Positions 14,453 through 22,046 of a stretch of 32,012 nt of DNA are shown in pieces. The stretch is taken from the NCBI GenBank assembly GCA_910574345.1, contig CAJSZV010000040.1, positions 1 to 32,012 of the forward strand. The letters are read 5' to 3'. Positions within the stretch are counted from its first letter, which is position 1. Every line of letters begins with the position of its first letter. Source of the DNA: Clostridiaceae bacterium. Its GTDB lineage: Bacteria; Bacillota; Clostridia; Lachnospirales; Lachnospiraceae. The position numbers and the translations under genes are program-made. Under the pieces are notes generated by a model that saw only the letters and a list, made by a program, of their open reading frames with translations, made no database searches and was not told the origin of the DNA.

Positions 14453-16801
14453 TTATTTTTCAGTAAATCCGGTAAAAATATGTTCTACCACTTTGTCAAT
14501 TTGGAAGATATGAAAATATCTCTTGTTGTCTGCTAATTCCTTAATCACTTTCAAAGCTGCGGAAGGTTCCTCTACACACATCAGAGCATAATGCAGTTCT
14601 GAAGACTCATTCCCCAGCCTTCCTTCATTCCGGCAGACATATTTTAATCCATCTGTTAAGAACCAAATATACTTATCGGCCTTTCCTAAAACACGAATAC
14701 AGCGATATAGAGCATAGCGGACCTCTGATACTTCTGTTTCCTGAAAAATTTGCATTAACTTTTCAAACTCCTTCTCATCCATCAAACCCAATTCCAACAT
14801 ACAAAGTATTGCACGCTCATAAACGCCCTCATACTCCTGTTGTATTTGGCATAACTCCATCAGAGTATCCCGAACTCTATCATCACATCCAAATAAATTA
14901 GGGCAATAACTTAATGCAAGAATTGCATTCTGCTGTATTACAATGTCCAGGGGATTCCTGATTTCGTTTAAAAACATATCAATTTCCAGATAATTTACTC
15001 CAAATTGCATTAATTTCTCCGGCCGATATCGCTGTCTTGTAATCCATTCATGTTGCTTTTTTAATCTTTCCCATTCTTTGCGCAAGATTTTTGAACGCTT
15101 TGGAGCCGGAATCCGGGTTATATCTGAATCGAAAAACAAAGTAAAATCCGCTTCCAAAAGCCACGCCTCTATATCCTCATTGCCCATAAAGAGCAAATAA
15201 GACAATACATGATTCCAGTTTCTGCTGATTCCCAGTTCCGGATATCCTGCTGATACAAGAGTTTTCACCTCATCAAACGGACACCTGGCAAGATACTCTG
15301 CCGCCAGGTACTCGCCAAAATTATTGTGGGAAAACTGCCAGCCCTCTTCCTGAAATTTCCAAATACTGCTATAGCGCAAAAGCTCCCTATCCTCCAAAGA
15401 AGGGATAAACTTCTGATAATCTTTTTCCGGAAGAGAATGGCAATCCATCCCATGCATTGCAGCCGCAATTTTTTGAAGCTGAGAAAATATCCTCGTCTTC
15501 TGTCCCGCTAAATCAATATCCATTGTCATTCGGAACTTCCTGGAATCTTCGGCAAATTTATGTTCCATTAACTCCTTCATTAATTGACTTCGTTCCGGAA
15601 GTGTCTTTTTTTCCTGATAGATACTGCATAATTCTATTAAATAAAAAGGAATCAAGAGTAATTCTTTTAAGCTGCGCTGTTCAATTTCTAATAAAAATTT
15701 CCTATCATCTATCCCTGATTCCCTGACAAACTCTGTAACATCCTCATCTGTCAGCGAATCTATCCATACAGTTTCAAAATAATCCCCTAAGATGTCCTTG
15801 CGGTAAAAATTATTTCTTGCGGATACTAAAAATCTTGCTTTCGGATTCTGTTCATGGTATGCTGTCAACTGTTTTAAAAAATTTTGTTTATTCCCTCCTG
15901 ATATCTCATCAAATCCGTCAATAAGAAAAAATAATTCATGCTCTTTTTCTATAAAGAATCCGTGTTTTTTAGCTAAGTCCTCTATGGTTTCATCTATGTA
16001 CGTTTTTAAAGTCAGATAAACCGGCCTTGGCAAATCTGAATTTTCACTATAAAACGCAGCCGTCCACTGTAATTCTGTGGATTTTCCATTTCCAGCTTCT
16101 CCTAGCAGGATAATAAAAGGATATTTCTGACATAGTTCTGTCAATTGAAATTTATTTGCAAATTTGCTCTCTCCTGTCAACCGATTCTCCTGGTTATAAC
16201 AATACCGCTTTATATGAAGTGCAGGACACTCATACTTTTTTTCTGAAAACTCTGTTTTCTCTCTTTCAAACAACTTTTCCATCCAGTCAGTCTGCGATTC
16301 ATTGGCCTGCCAGATATTCCGTATCATCTCATTCTGTCTGTACTTTTGAGGCAAATCCATCTGTCCGTTCAAAATATCCCTGGCCCCGTCAGCCAATACC
16401 TGATATAATTCCTTTAAAACCAATTGATCCTTTGCCGTAAGTTCCCTGCCGTTTACTTGGGCTATCTCCCTTGCGTCACACACAAGACGGCCTATAAAGC
16501 CGTCCTGAACAATTCGACCATGCTCCCCCCTGTCTCCGACAAGATATTCTACTATTTTCTCAACTGGATTCTGATATTTTAAAAAATCACAAAACCAATC
16601 GGAATCTAAAAACAAATCTTCTTCATGATTTATCATAAAAGAACGCAGCTTATCTTCTAATTGAGTACTGATACTTCTTTTAGCACAGCAATTCTTTTCA
16701 AATTGACTCTTTTTTGTCCACTTGTCATATATATTTTGTCCAACTTCATATGCTGAGATCAATTCCATAATAATATCAAAAGCTGCCTTCCCAAACTCCA
16801 T
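14453..16801 (-). CDS. NACHT-type STAND NTPase (782 aa)
   Basis: A 782-residue protein. An N-terminal helical region (1-190) contains a DLFLDSDWFCDFLKYQNP segment like those preceding bacterial NACHT modules. The NTPase follows with Walker A GEAGNGKST (234-242), Walker B FFLIDGFDE (291-299, with the small residue and second acidic pair typical of NACHT) and a sensor-like RFLVSARN (323-330). A winged-helix-like region ending HNNFGEYLAAEYLA comes next, then helical repeats (after about 560). STAND NTPases oligomerise on sensing a trigger, and many bacterial ones are antiphage. No recognisable nuclease, protease or TIR effector is fused to the N-terminus. The ATG at 16801 has AAGGG 6 nt upstream. 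It ends at TAA 14455-14453, directly followed in frame by the helical-repeat frame. Confidence 0.85.
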   Translation of the reverse strand: MEFGKAAFDIIMELISAYEVGQNIYDKWTKKSQFEKNCCAKRSISTQLEDKLRSFMINHEEDLFLDSDWFCDFLKYQNPVEKIVEYLVGDRGEHGRIVQDGFIGRLVCDAREIAQVNGRELTAKDQLVLKELYQVLADGARDILNGQMDLPQKYRQNEMIRNIWQANESQTDWMEKLFEREKTEFSEKKYECPALHIKRYCYNQENRLTGESKFANKFQLTELCQKYPFIILLGEAGNGKSTELQWTAAFYSENSDLPRPVYLTLKTYIDETIEDLAKKHGFFIEKEHELFFLIDGFDEISGGNKQNFLKQLTAYHEQNPKARFLVSARNNFYRKDILGDYFETVWIDSLTDEDVTEFVRESGIDDRKFLLEIEQRSLKELLLIPFYLIELCSIYQEKKTLPERSQLMKELMEHKFAEDSRKFRMTMDIDLAGQKTRIFSQLQKIAAAMHGMDCHSLPEKDYQKFIPSLEDRELLRYSSIWKFQEEGWQFSHNNFGEYLAAEYLARCPFDEVKTLVSAGYPELGISRNWNHVLSYLLFMGNEDIEAWLLEADFTLFFDSDITRIPAPKRSKILRKEWERLKKQHEWITRQRYRPEKLMQFGVNYLEIDMFLNEIRNPLDIVIQQNAILALSYCPNLFGCDDRVRDTLMELCQIQQEYEGVYERAILCMLELGLMDEKEFEKLMQIFQETEVSEVRYALYRCIRVLGKADKYIWFLTDGLKYVCRNEGRLGNESSELHYALMCVEEPSAALKVIKELADNKRYFHIFQIDKVVEHIFTGFTEK

Positions 16802-16870
16802 CTTTATCCCTTCCTCTTTAAAAAACTTATAGTGTTACATATAGCTTATTTGGCAAAAGATTCCAATTTC

Positions 16871-16886
16871 ATAGCAGAATTGCTAT
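16871..16886. promoter_or_regulatory. Palindrome upstream of NACHT gene
   Basis: ATAGCA-GAAT-TGCTAT is a perfect inverted repeat about 70 bp before the NACHT start. On the minus strand it lies just downstream of TTGATA...TATAAAAT-like promoter sequence (about 16890-16912). It may be an operator. The binder is unknown. Confidence 0.4.
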
Positions 16887-16990
16887 ATCTATTTTATAAC
16901 AATTATCAAGATTTGTATAGAAGGCTTAAACACATATGGGACTTACCATACATTACCCCAAATTTTTCCTTATGCCCGCCACTTCCGACT

Positions 16991-17150
16991 TTAAATCTCC
17001 GTCCCGACTTCCGCACTATTGTGGAAGGTGAACACCACCCTGCCGTCCGAATAGACCGTTGCGTAATTCACAAGTCTGTGGAACAGCTCCCTTATCCGCT
17101 GCTCGTACAGATGCACAGAGGTATCTGCTCTCGCCTTGCTACTTAAAAAG
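16991..17150 (-). pseudogene. Large serine recombinase, C-terminal remnant
   Basis: The minus-strand frame ending at TAA 16991 encodes about 50 residues: LYEQRIRELFHRLVNYATVY, SDGRVVFTFHNSAEVGTEI. This resembles the extreme C-terminus of large serine recombinases of Clostridia elements (a helix, then a two-strand hairpin ending near EI/EV). The catalytic, recombinase and zinc domains are absent. No start codon or ribosome site accompanies it. It marks the edge of a former mobile element on the upstream side of the NACHT gene. Confidence 0.5.
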
Positions 17151-17178
17151 TGGCTTGCAGGGCGGCATAAGCACGAAA

Positions 17179-17203
17179 CCTGCCGAATGGTTTAAACGGC
17201 AGG
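17179..17203. terminator. Hairpin CCTGCCG/CGGCAGG
   Basis: A 7-bp GC-rich stem with an 11-nt loop lies just 3' of the TSUP permease remnant. It is flanked by modest T/A-rich DNA on both sides, so it could terminate the minus-strand gene. Confidence 0.45.
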
Positions 17204-17215
17204 CTTCTGATTTCA

Positions 17216-17720
17216 TTATTTCAAGTAATTCACTGTCAGGATAACCACTCCCAGAACAGCAAGCACAACGCCAGTTGCACAGTTTAATGTCGCTGCGTTG
17301 GCTTTATTTGCGAATTTGGCGGCAATCCTCGCCCAGAGCAGTGTAGAGGCCACACAGAACAACAAGCACCATACATCCGGCATACCGCCTATGGCAAAGT
17401 GACTGACAGCGCCTGTAAAGGCCGTAAAGCCATGATAAACACACTTGTCCCAACGGCGGTCTTCAATTTATACCCTAGATTCCGAGGATCAGTGTCATGA
17501 ATACGGAGAAACTGCCCATAGTGGTATTCGGAACGCAGCTTGCGGCCACCCCACCAATGTAAAAATCAGAACGGTCACCATCATTACAAGGCCATTGCGA
17601 ATATCAAGGTTTTTATTTTTCCCATAAGTGTATGCGCTTATGGCACTTGGAAGAACATCACTCGCCAGTGCAATGCCGACTGCCTCATATGCCGGAAGCC
17701 CCAGAAAAGTAATCAGCATA
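17216..17720 (-). pseudogene. TSUP (TauE/SafE) permease, internally deleted
   Basis: Pieces of a sulfite/organosulfonate-type exporter are in order: MLITFLGLPAYEAVGIALAS, SAYTYGKNKNLDIRNGLVMM, a MGSFSVFMTLILG-like segment, then after a gap and frame change KTAVGTSVFI, HFAIGGMPDVW and a hydrophobic C-terminus ending VVILTVNYLK. About 60 central residues (including the GFVGAGGG-type repeat) are missing near 17470-17500. There is at least one frameshift near 17435. The N-terminal signature repeat is also replaced by another gene's end. Not functional. Confidence 0.7.
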
Positions 17721-17866
17721 GGACTGTTGTGCAGGATACGGTCATTTTGTTTTTTCATCCTGTCAATTTCCTCCTGTGAAAAACCATCCAGCATGATTGA
17801 AATGAATTCCTCCTGTGCGGCCTGCCCATCATGGATGATGCCCATAGCCCCTTTGCATATCCTCAA
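17721..17866 (-). pseudogene. Regulator C-terminal fragment (MarR-like) fused to TSUP remnant
   Basis: The segment QAAQEEFISIMLDGFSQEE, IDRMKKQNDRI resembles the C-terminal dimerisation helices of MarR-type regulators rather than any permease. It runs in frame into the TSUP fragment at about 17720. No ribosome site supports the start at 17866. It looks like a deletion that joined the end of a regulator gene to the middle of the transporter gene it may once have controlled. Family assignment is weak. Confidence 0.35.
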
Positions 17867-18050
17867 ATGTGCTGTCTTACATGAGATTTTCCTTGTATAC
17901 CATTTACTCAGTTCCTGTTATGTTTCATACCAATTATGTCTGGGAATCGTGACCGATTATCCACGCAATCCAGTAGGGGAGGCTTTTTCTCCTGCCCGCT
18001 GTGTGGTTCCCGTGCCGCCAGATGGTAATACTTCTTTTGGAATCTGCACA

Positions 18051-18081
18051 TAGAAAAAAGGCCTGCACAAACAGACCTTCT
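18051..18081 (-). terminator. Rho-independent terminator of SOS polymerase operon
   Basis: On the minus strand GGTCTG-TTTGTG-CAGGCC is followed by TTTTTT. It lies about 30 bp after the stop of the companion gene at 18110. One G-T pair is within the stem. Confidence 0.75.
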
Positions 18082-18109
18082 AAAAAATAACAGGTAAAAA
18101 TCCAAACGC

Positions 18110-18424
18110 TTATGGAACACTTAAGACCCACCGGTTTTCTGTCTGGTAATAAATGAGCCATGCCCTTATTTCCCGATTCCAGGCAAACAGTGTACAGTCA
18201 TATTCAATGGAAGGAATCCCCGCGTACATTCGTTTCTCCTGGGAATGAATCTTGATCTTTCGAATGGTCTGAATCTGGCCGTCCTCATCTTCAATTTTCA
18301 GCATCAGCGGTATCATCCTCCCGGTACTGGTAAACCAACACTCACAGGCAACCTTCTTCTGGATCCCTCTGATACATCCCCCTCTGTCCGGCTGTGGAGA
18401 ATGAATACCGATTCCAAATGCCAT
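18110..18424 (-). CDS. Companion protein of Y-family polymerase (104 aa)
   Basis: ATG at 18424 behind GGAGGGAG; 104 residues. It reads as a small beta-rich protein (MAFGIGIHSPQPDRGGCIRG, CECWFTSTGRMIPLMLKIED, YAGIPSIEYDCTLFAW, LIYYQTENRW). It begins 11 bp after the polymerase stop and is followed by a terminator, so it is almost certainly co-transcribed with the polymerase. Similar small proteins accompany DinB/UmuC-like genes in Lachnospiraceae. I know of no demonstrated function. It could assist or restrain the error-prone polymerase (inference). Confidence 0.7.
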   Translation of the reverse strand: MAFGIGIHSPQPDRGGCIRGIQKKVACECWFTSTGRMIPLMLKIEDEDGQIQTIRKIKIHSQEKRMYAGIPSIEYDCTLFAWNREIRAWLIYYQTENRWVLSVP

Positions 18425-18435
18425 ACGTCTCCCTC

Positions 18436-19698
18436 CTACCCGATCTCGATTCTGTCATAGTCAACGCTTCTCTTCTCCCTGGATATACCGCCGCTCATGT
18501 GGTCGATATTCTGACCTAAAAATACAGCCCGTTTTACCGCATCTATTCCATAGCAGTTCCTGATCTCATCAACCGTTTCATCCAGCCTGGAAATTTTCTC
18601 ATAGTCAATCGCGTCAAACAGGCTGCCTTGCCTGCAAGGTTGTCCATGGCTTATTCTGGTTGTATGCACCCCCAGGTGCCGGACTGGCCTGCCAGCCCAC
18701 AATTCCCGGAACAGCTGGCAGGCTGCCCTATAGATCTCCATGGTCCCATTCGTGGCATCATACAAGATCTTTTGATGGGAAGCATGAGAAAGATCGGAAT
18801 ACCGGATTCCCACAGAAATCACCCCTGCCCTGACCCCATCCATGCGCAGGCGGGCGCCAATCGTTTCGCAGAGAGCCAGCAGGACCTTATCCGCCGTTTC
18901 TGCATCTGTCACGTCTGCAGAAGTGGTGGTACTGTTTCCGTATCCTTTATTGGCCGGGACCTCCCCAAGAACCGGAGATAAGTCCACCCCGTTGGCAAAT
19001 CCCCAGATCACTTCCCCATGTTTCTTTAACAGCCCCTTAAGCCATCTGGGGTCTGCCGCCGCCAGCTCTCCTATGGTCCGTATCCCGACAGAAAACAGCT
19101 TTTTCGCCGTAGCCCTCCCAACAAAAAACAGGTCTGACACCGGAAGGGGCCACATTTTCTCTTTTATCTCTCCCGGGTACAGGGTATGTACCCGATCCGG
19201 TTTTTGAAAGTCAGAAGCCATCTTGGCAAGGAGCTTATTCTCTGAAATCCCGATATTAACCGTAAATCCCAAAGTTTTATGAATCTGTTCCTTAATCTTC
19301 ACCGCTGTCTCCTCCGGCGTGCCAAACAAATGGCAGCTGGCGCTCATATCCACAAAGGCCTCATCGATACTGTACGGCTCCACCACATCGGAATAATCCC
19401 GGAGAATTTCCATAAATGCCGCGGAACATTTCTCATACAGCCCGTAATTGGGCGGCACCACGACTAAATCGGGACATTTCCTTCTGGCCTCCCAGACTGC
19501 CTCCCCTGTTTTCACTCCATACTTTTTCGCTGGAATGGACTTGGCCAGAATGATTCCATGCCGCAGGGCCGCGTCCCCTCCTACAGCGGAAGCAATGGAC
19601 CTTAAGTCCTGTTTCCCTCCTTTATGAGCCAGACGATAAACAGCCTCCCAGGAGAGGAAGGCTGAATTGACATCAATATGAAAAATGATCTTGTTCAA
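18436..19698 (-). CDS. Y-family translesion DNA polymerase (DinB/UmuC type)
   Basis: About 420 residues. FHIDVNSAF (6-14, first catalytic Asp D9) and PYSIDEAFVDMS (D112, E113) are the Y-family metal-binding motifs. LLAKMASDFQKPDRVHTLYP and helix-hairpin-helix-like DLFFVGRATAKKLFSVGIRT follow, then a little-finger domain to about residue 350 and a C-terminal tail. It carries out low-fidelity synthesis past DNA damage. I chose the TTG at 19698 because AGGAGG is 11 nt upstream. The GTG at 19710 would overlap that site. The promoter contains a LexA-type box, so it is SOS-induced. Downstream is the 18110 gene after 11 bp. The SRAP gene upstream belongs to the same response. Confidence 0.92.
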   Translation of the reverse strand: MNKIIFHIDVNSAFLSWEAVYRLAHKGGKQDLRSIASAVGGDAALRHGIILAKSIPAKKYGVKTGEAVWEARRKCPDLVVVPPNYGLYEKCSAAFMEILRDYSDVVEPYSIDEAFVDMSASCHLFGTPEETAVKIKEQIHKTLGFTVNIGISENKLLAKMASDFQKPDRVHTLYPGEIKEKMWPLPVSDLFFVGRATAKKLFSVGIRTIGELAAADPRWLKGLLKKHGEVIWGFANGVDLSPVLGEVPANKGYGNSTTTSADVTDAETADKVLLALCETIGARLRMDGVRAGVISVGIRYSDLSHASHQKILYDATNGTMEIYRAACQLFRELWAGRPVRHLGVHTTRISHGQPCRQGSLFDAIDYEKISRLDETVDEIRNCYGIDAVKRAVFLGQNIDHMSGGISREKRSVDYDRIEIG

Positions 19699-19723
19699 AC
19701 CTATGTTCACCTCCTGTATCTAC

Positions 19724-19752
19724 ATACTAGCAAACATACGTTCTCATTGCAA
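19724..19752 (-). promoter_or_regulatory. SOS promoter with LexA box
   Basis: On the minus strand TTGCAA (19752-19747), a 17-bp spacer and TAGTAT (19729-19724) form a promoter. The spacer contains GAAC-GTAT-GTTT (19743-19732), one base from the Firmicute LexA/DinR consensus GAAC-N4-GTTC. LexA bound there would block RNA polymerase. Confidence 0.75.
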
Positions 19753-19802
19753 CCGGTAATTTCTGCCATACCTTTTCACAACTTTTCATGCATACCCTAA
19801 CC

Positions 19803-20408
19803 CTAAAACAATGTCAGCTGTTCATAATCGGATCTCCTCTCCAGAAGACAGGGCGTCTTATGAAGGAGCCCTTCCGCCTCTTCCTCATCCAGAATCCATG
19901 GAACAATCTCCTTCTCTTCCAGAATCAGCGGCATCCGGTCATGGACAGGCTTCATGGAAGCATTGGCCCCGGTGGTGAGGATCACAAAACGGACTCCATC
20001 CTCATACTGCCTGCAGCACCCCGCCATAAACAGAATTGATGCATCCTTTCTGTAAAAGGTATTCTTTTCCTTCCTCTGGTTCCACTCATAAAACCATGCA
20101 GCAGGAATCACGATACGTCCATGGCGGATACTGTCACGAAACATCGGCTTTTCCATGGCGGATTCACATCTGGCGTTAAAGATCACCTGTTTTTTCTGAA
20201 AGCCGGGAAATCCCCATCTCTGCCATCCACAGCAGAGAGCGCTGCCCTTTCCTGCCAGAACGGGAGCCATCTGGGTGGGATACATGTCTTTTTCTGTAAT
20301 CTTTTTGATGGCAGCCATGGAATTCTGCCTCAGCTTTGTCTCTGCCTGCCTGATCAGCTTTTCGATTTCTCTTGCTGTCTCATCATCTACATAATATCTG
20401 CCGCACAT
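19803..20408 (-). CDS. SRAP-family (YedK/HMCES-like) abasic-site protein
   Basis: 201 residues starting MCGRYYVDD. C2 becomes the N-terminal catalytic cysteine after Met removal. The conserved FNARCES motif (N78, R80, E82), FYEW (E108) and KPVHDRMP (H156) complete the active site. Family members covalently cap abasic sites in single-stranded DNA as a thiazolidine link and protect replication forks. RBS AGGAGAAG precedes the ATG at 20408. A LexA-like box lies just upstream, and the SOS polymerase gene is the next gene on the same strand after about 100 bp. The length is normal and the gene looks intact. Confidence 0.93.
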   Translation of the reverse strand: MCGRYYVDDETAREIEKLIRQAETKLRQNSMAAIKKITEKDMYPTQMAPVLAGKGSALCCGWQRWGFPGFQKKQVIFNARCESAMEKPMFRDSIRHGRIVIPAAWFYEWNQRKEKNTFYRKDASILFMAGCCRQYEDGVRFVILTTGANASMKPVHDRMPLILEEKEIVPWILDEEEAEGLLHKTPCLLERRSDYEQLTLF

Positions 20409-20419
20409 AAGCTTCTCCT

Positions 20420-20431
20420 GAACACGTTTTC
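20420..20431 (-). promoter_or_regulatory. LexA-like box before SRAP gene
   Basis: GAAC-ACGT-TTTC (plus strand), i.e. GAAA-ACGT-GTTC on the minus strand, is one base from GAAC-N4-GTTC. It overlaps the leader immediately upstream of the ribosome site. Confidence 0.5.
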
Positions 20432-20477
20432 TCTATCTTACTACTTATTCTGCGTCCTCTCAAGCAATATATACAAA

Positions 20478-20497
20478 GAGCCGGGATGTCCCGGCTC
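20478..20497 (-). terminator. Terminator of YafQ/DinJ operon
   Basis: A perfect 9-bp stem GAGCCGGGA/TCCCGGCTC with a 2-nt loop (small, so the terminal pair probably opens) is followed on the minus strand by TTTGTATATAT. It lies 10 bp after the toxin gene. Confidence 0.7.
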
Positions 20498-20507
20498 CTC
20501 CAACTTT

Positions 20508-20861
20508 TCACCGCCTCTTGTAATCTGTTCCATCAGCCCCCTGCATTTCCAATATAAAGACTGAACCATTTCCCAGCTTCCGTTTATTTCTCTTTCCAGA
20601 CAGGTTCCGGAACACAGAGTAGGAAGCATTCAAAACATTTTCAATGAGGTAGACAAGCAGCCAGTCCGGTTGAATGTGGCACTCACGGTGCCCCGCCCAG
20701 TTTCCGGTTAATGCATGGTCTTTATTTTTTTCTGGCAGCTGTTCGCCGCCTGCCAGCTTACAGATAATGTTATCAAGAAGTTCTATGTCCAAATGGCGCT
20801 TTATCGCCAGTTTATAGTCTTTCTTGAACTGACCTGTCCAGACAATATCCAGATGATTCAT
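20508..20861 (-). CDS. YafQ-type mRNA interferase toxin with altered C-terminus
   Basis: The 117-residue frame begins MNHLDIVWTGQFKKDYKLAI and carries GGEQLPEKNKDHALTGNW and HRECHIQPDWLLVYLIEN, the YafQ/RelE fold that cleaves mRNA in the ribosome. YafQ proteins normally end about 12-16 residues later with an L-T-RTGSHSDLF-like strand carrying catalytic residues. Here a frame change after IEN replaces this with VLNASYSVFRNLSGKRNK and about 25 further residues. The other frame reads MLPTLCSGTCLE, a better match to the expected end. The toxin is probably inactivated by a one- or two-base indel near 20645. The start overlaps the antitoxin stop by 4 bp. Confidence 0.75.
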   Translation of the reverse strand: MNHLDIVWTGQFKKDYKLAIKRHLDIELLDNIICKLAGGEQLPEKNKDHALTGNWAGHRECHIQPDWLLVYLIENVLNASYSVFRNLSGKRNKRKLGNGSVFILEMQGADGTDYKRR

Positions 20862-21133
20862 TCTTTTAATTCCCGCAACGCTTCCTCTACATCAGAATAG
20901 CGTTTTACAGATGGGTCATGTGCAATGTGCTCTGCTTCCAGCATTGCCGCAATCGTCTCTTTGTTAGGCTGTTCCATGCGAACATCAAAAGGGAAACCGC
21001 CGACACGAAGAGACTGACGGAGAAATACATTAATAGCGGTTGTAAGATTAAGCCCCAACTCACCATATAAGGCTTCACATTGTTTTTTAATATCACTGTC
21101 CAGACGGACACTGAAATTCGTTGTGTTAGCCAA
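20858..21133 (-). CDS. DinJ/RelB-family antitoxin
   Basis: 91 residues from the TTG at 21133, chosen because AAGGAG lies 8 nt upstream. The TTG at 21142 abuts that site. The N-terminal ribbon-helix-helix (TTNFSVRLDSDIKKQCEALY, GLNLTTAINVFLRQSLRVGG) binds the operator and dimerises. The C-terminal segment (KRYSDVEEALRELKE) would wrap the YafQ toxin. The coding regions overlap by ATGA. The promoter has an 11-bp inverted repeat, consistent with autoregulation. It appears intact although its toxin has a damaged end. Confidence 0.88.
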   Translation of the reverse strand: MANTTNFSVRLDSDIKKQCEALYGELGLNLTTAINVFLRQSLRVGGFPFDVRMEQPNKETIAAMLEAEHIAHDPSVKRYSDVEEALRELKE

Positions 21134-21152
21134 ATTTATCAACTCCTTTCAC

Positions 21153-21196
21153 TGCTATTGCATCTATATTATATGTCATTTGCAATGCAATAGCAA
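21153..21196 (-). promoter_or_regulatory. DinJ/YafQ promoter with 11-bp inverted-repeat operator
   Basis: On the minus strand TTGCTA (21196-21191), a 17-bp spacer and TATAAT (21173-21168) form the promoter. TGCTATTGCAT (21153-21163) and its exact complement ATGCAATAGCA (21185-21195) flank the -10 box. This is a fitting site for two antitoxin dimers. Confidence 0.8.
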
Positions 21197-21369
21197 TATA
21201 TCAAACGCAAATATATGGAGATTTAAAGATATACAGAAGGAAATCCCTACAGTCAAAAGGCAGCCTGGTTTTCACAGACTGCCCTGGTTTTCAGCATATA
21301 TATTTATATTTTCCTGACACGGCACACCTTAAGACATCCCTTTTATCTTCCGTGCCTGTTATTTTTCTC

Positions 21370-21655
21370 TCAGCTGCTGCCGTTTTTCTTCCCAGGCTCT
21401 TTCTCATACAGCTCATGGGGGCCGTCCAGCACCTTTTTTTCTTCCTCGCTCTCAAAATACCATCCATAAGGCTCCAGGGCTTCATATCCCTTCAAAAGTG
21501 CCTTCCATTTGGAAGGATTAAAGTTCACCTGAATCCGTGAAATTGGTTGTTTTATGAAGCCAATCCTAAATCTGATTGGCTTACTCTTGATAAATTGTCC
21601 TTCAAAGACAGTATTTTTATGAATGATGATTGATTTTGGCTCTAAATGACAGTTA
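21370..21655 (-). pseudogene. Unknown protein, 5'-truncated by IS1380-like remnant
   Basis: A minus-strand frame open from about 21655 to 21370 encodes PNCHLEPKSIIIHKNTVFEG, QFIKSKPIRFRIGFIKQP, WKALLKGYEALEPYGWYFE and ends KEPGKKNGSS. The composition looks like genuine protein. There is no start codon with a ribosome site in this frame, and a stop lies upstream inside the transposon end. The 5' part was probably removed when the IS1380-like element inserted. I do not recognise the family. The C-terminal half contains an acidic EEEKKVLDGPHELYEKE segment. Confidence 0.4.
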
Positions 21656-21728
21656 GGAATACTGGAAAACCTTAAAAAATGGCATACTTTCCCCTTGGTT
21701 TTTTATATGGTTACCTGGCAGGACGATT

Positions 21729-22046
21729 TTACAATTGGAAATCTGCGAAAGCTGTATATACCTCCGCAAAAGCATGCCGCCATATATTACTTCGGCCAAG
21801 ACCTATCAACAACTGACGGGCATGCTCTGTAACGTGGCTTGCCTTCATGATCATGTTTCTGATTACCGTGCGCAGCCTCCTGCGTCTGACTTTATGGCTT
21901 CTGACAGTGCTGTTTTCCCTCCCGCAGTTCACAGTTGGCCAGATAACCTTCCGTACCAATATATGCCATGATTGGTGCGTAGCCGTCATATCCTTTATAA
22001 GTTCTGGAGACACCCTGCTTTTTCGTCTTGGATTTTCTGTCCGTTG
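21729..22046 (-). mobile_element. IS1380-like transposase remnant
   Basis: Minus-strand pieces of an IS1380-type transposase are present. A frame reading KKQGVSRTYKGYDGYAPIMA, YIGTEGYLANCELREGKQHC is followed, after an internal deletion and frame change, by RTVIRNMIMKASHVTEHARQ, LLIGLGRSNIWRHAFAEVY and the stop at 21729. Catalytic acidic residues between these blocks are missing. The 5' end stops at about 22046, where plus-strand AraC coding sequence begins. The non-coding 3' end of the element probably extends to about 21655. Confidence 0.7.

Noticed and set aside
16832-17146. 104-codon plus-strand frame upstream of the NACHT gene
   Set aside because: The opposite strand encodes a recognisable recombinase tail over part of it, and the rest is promoter-like AT-rich DNA.
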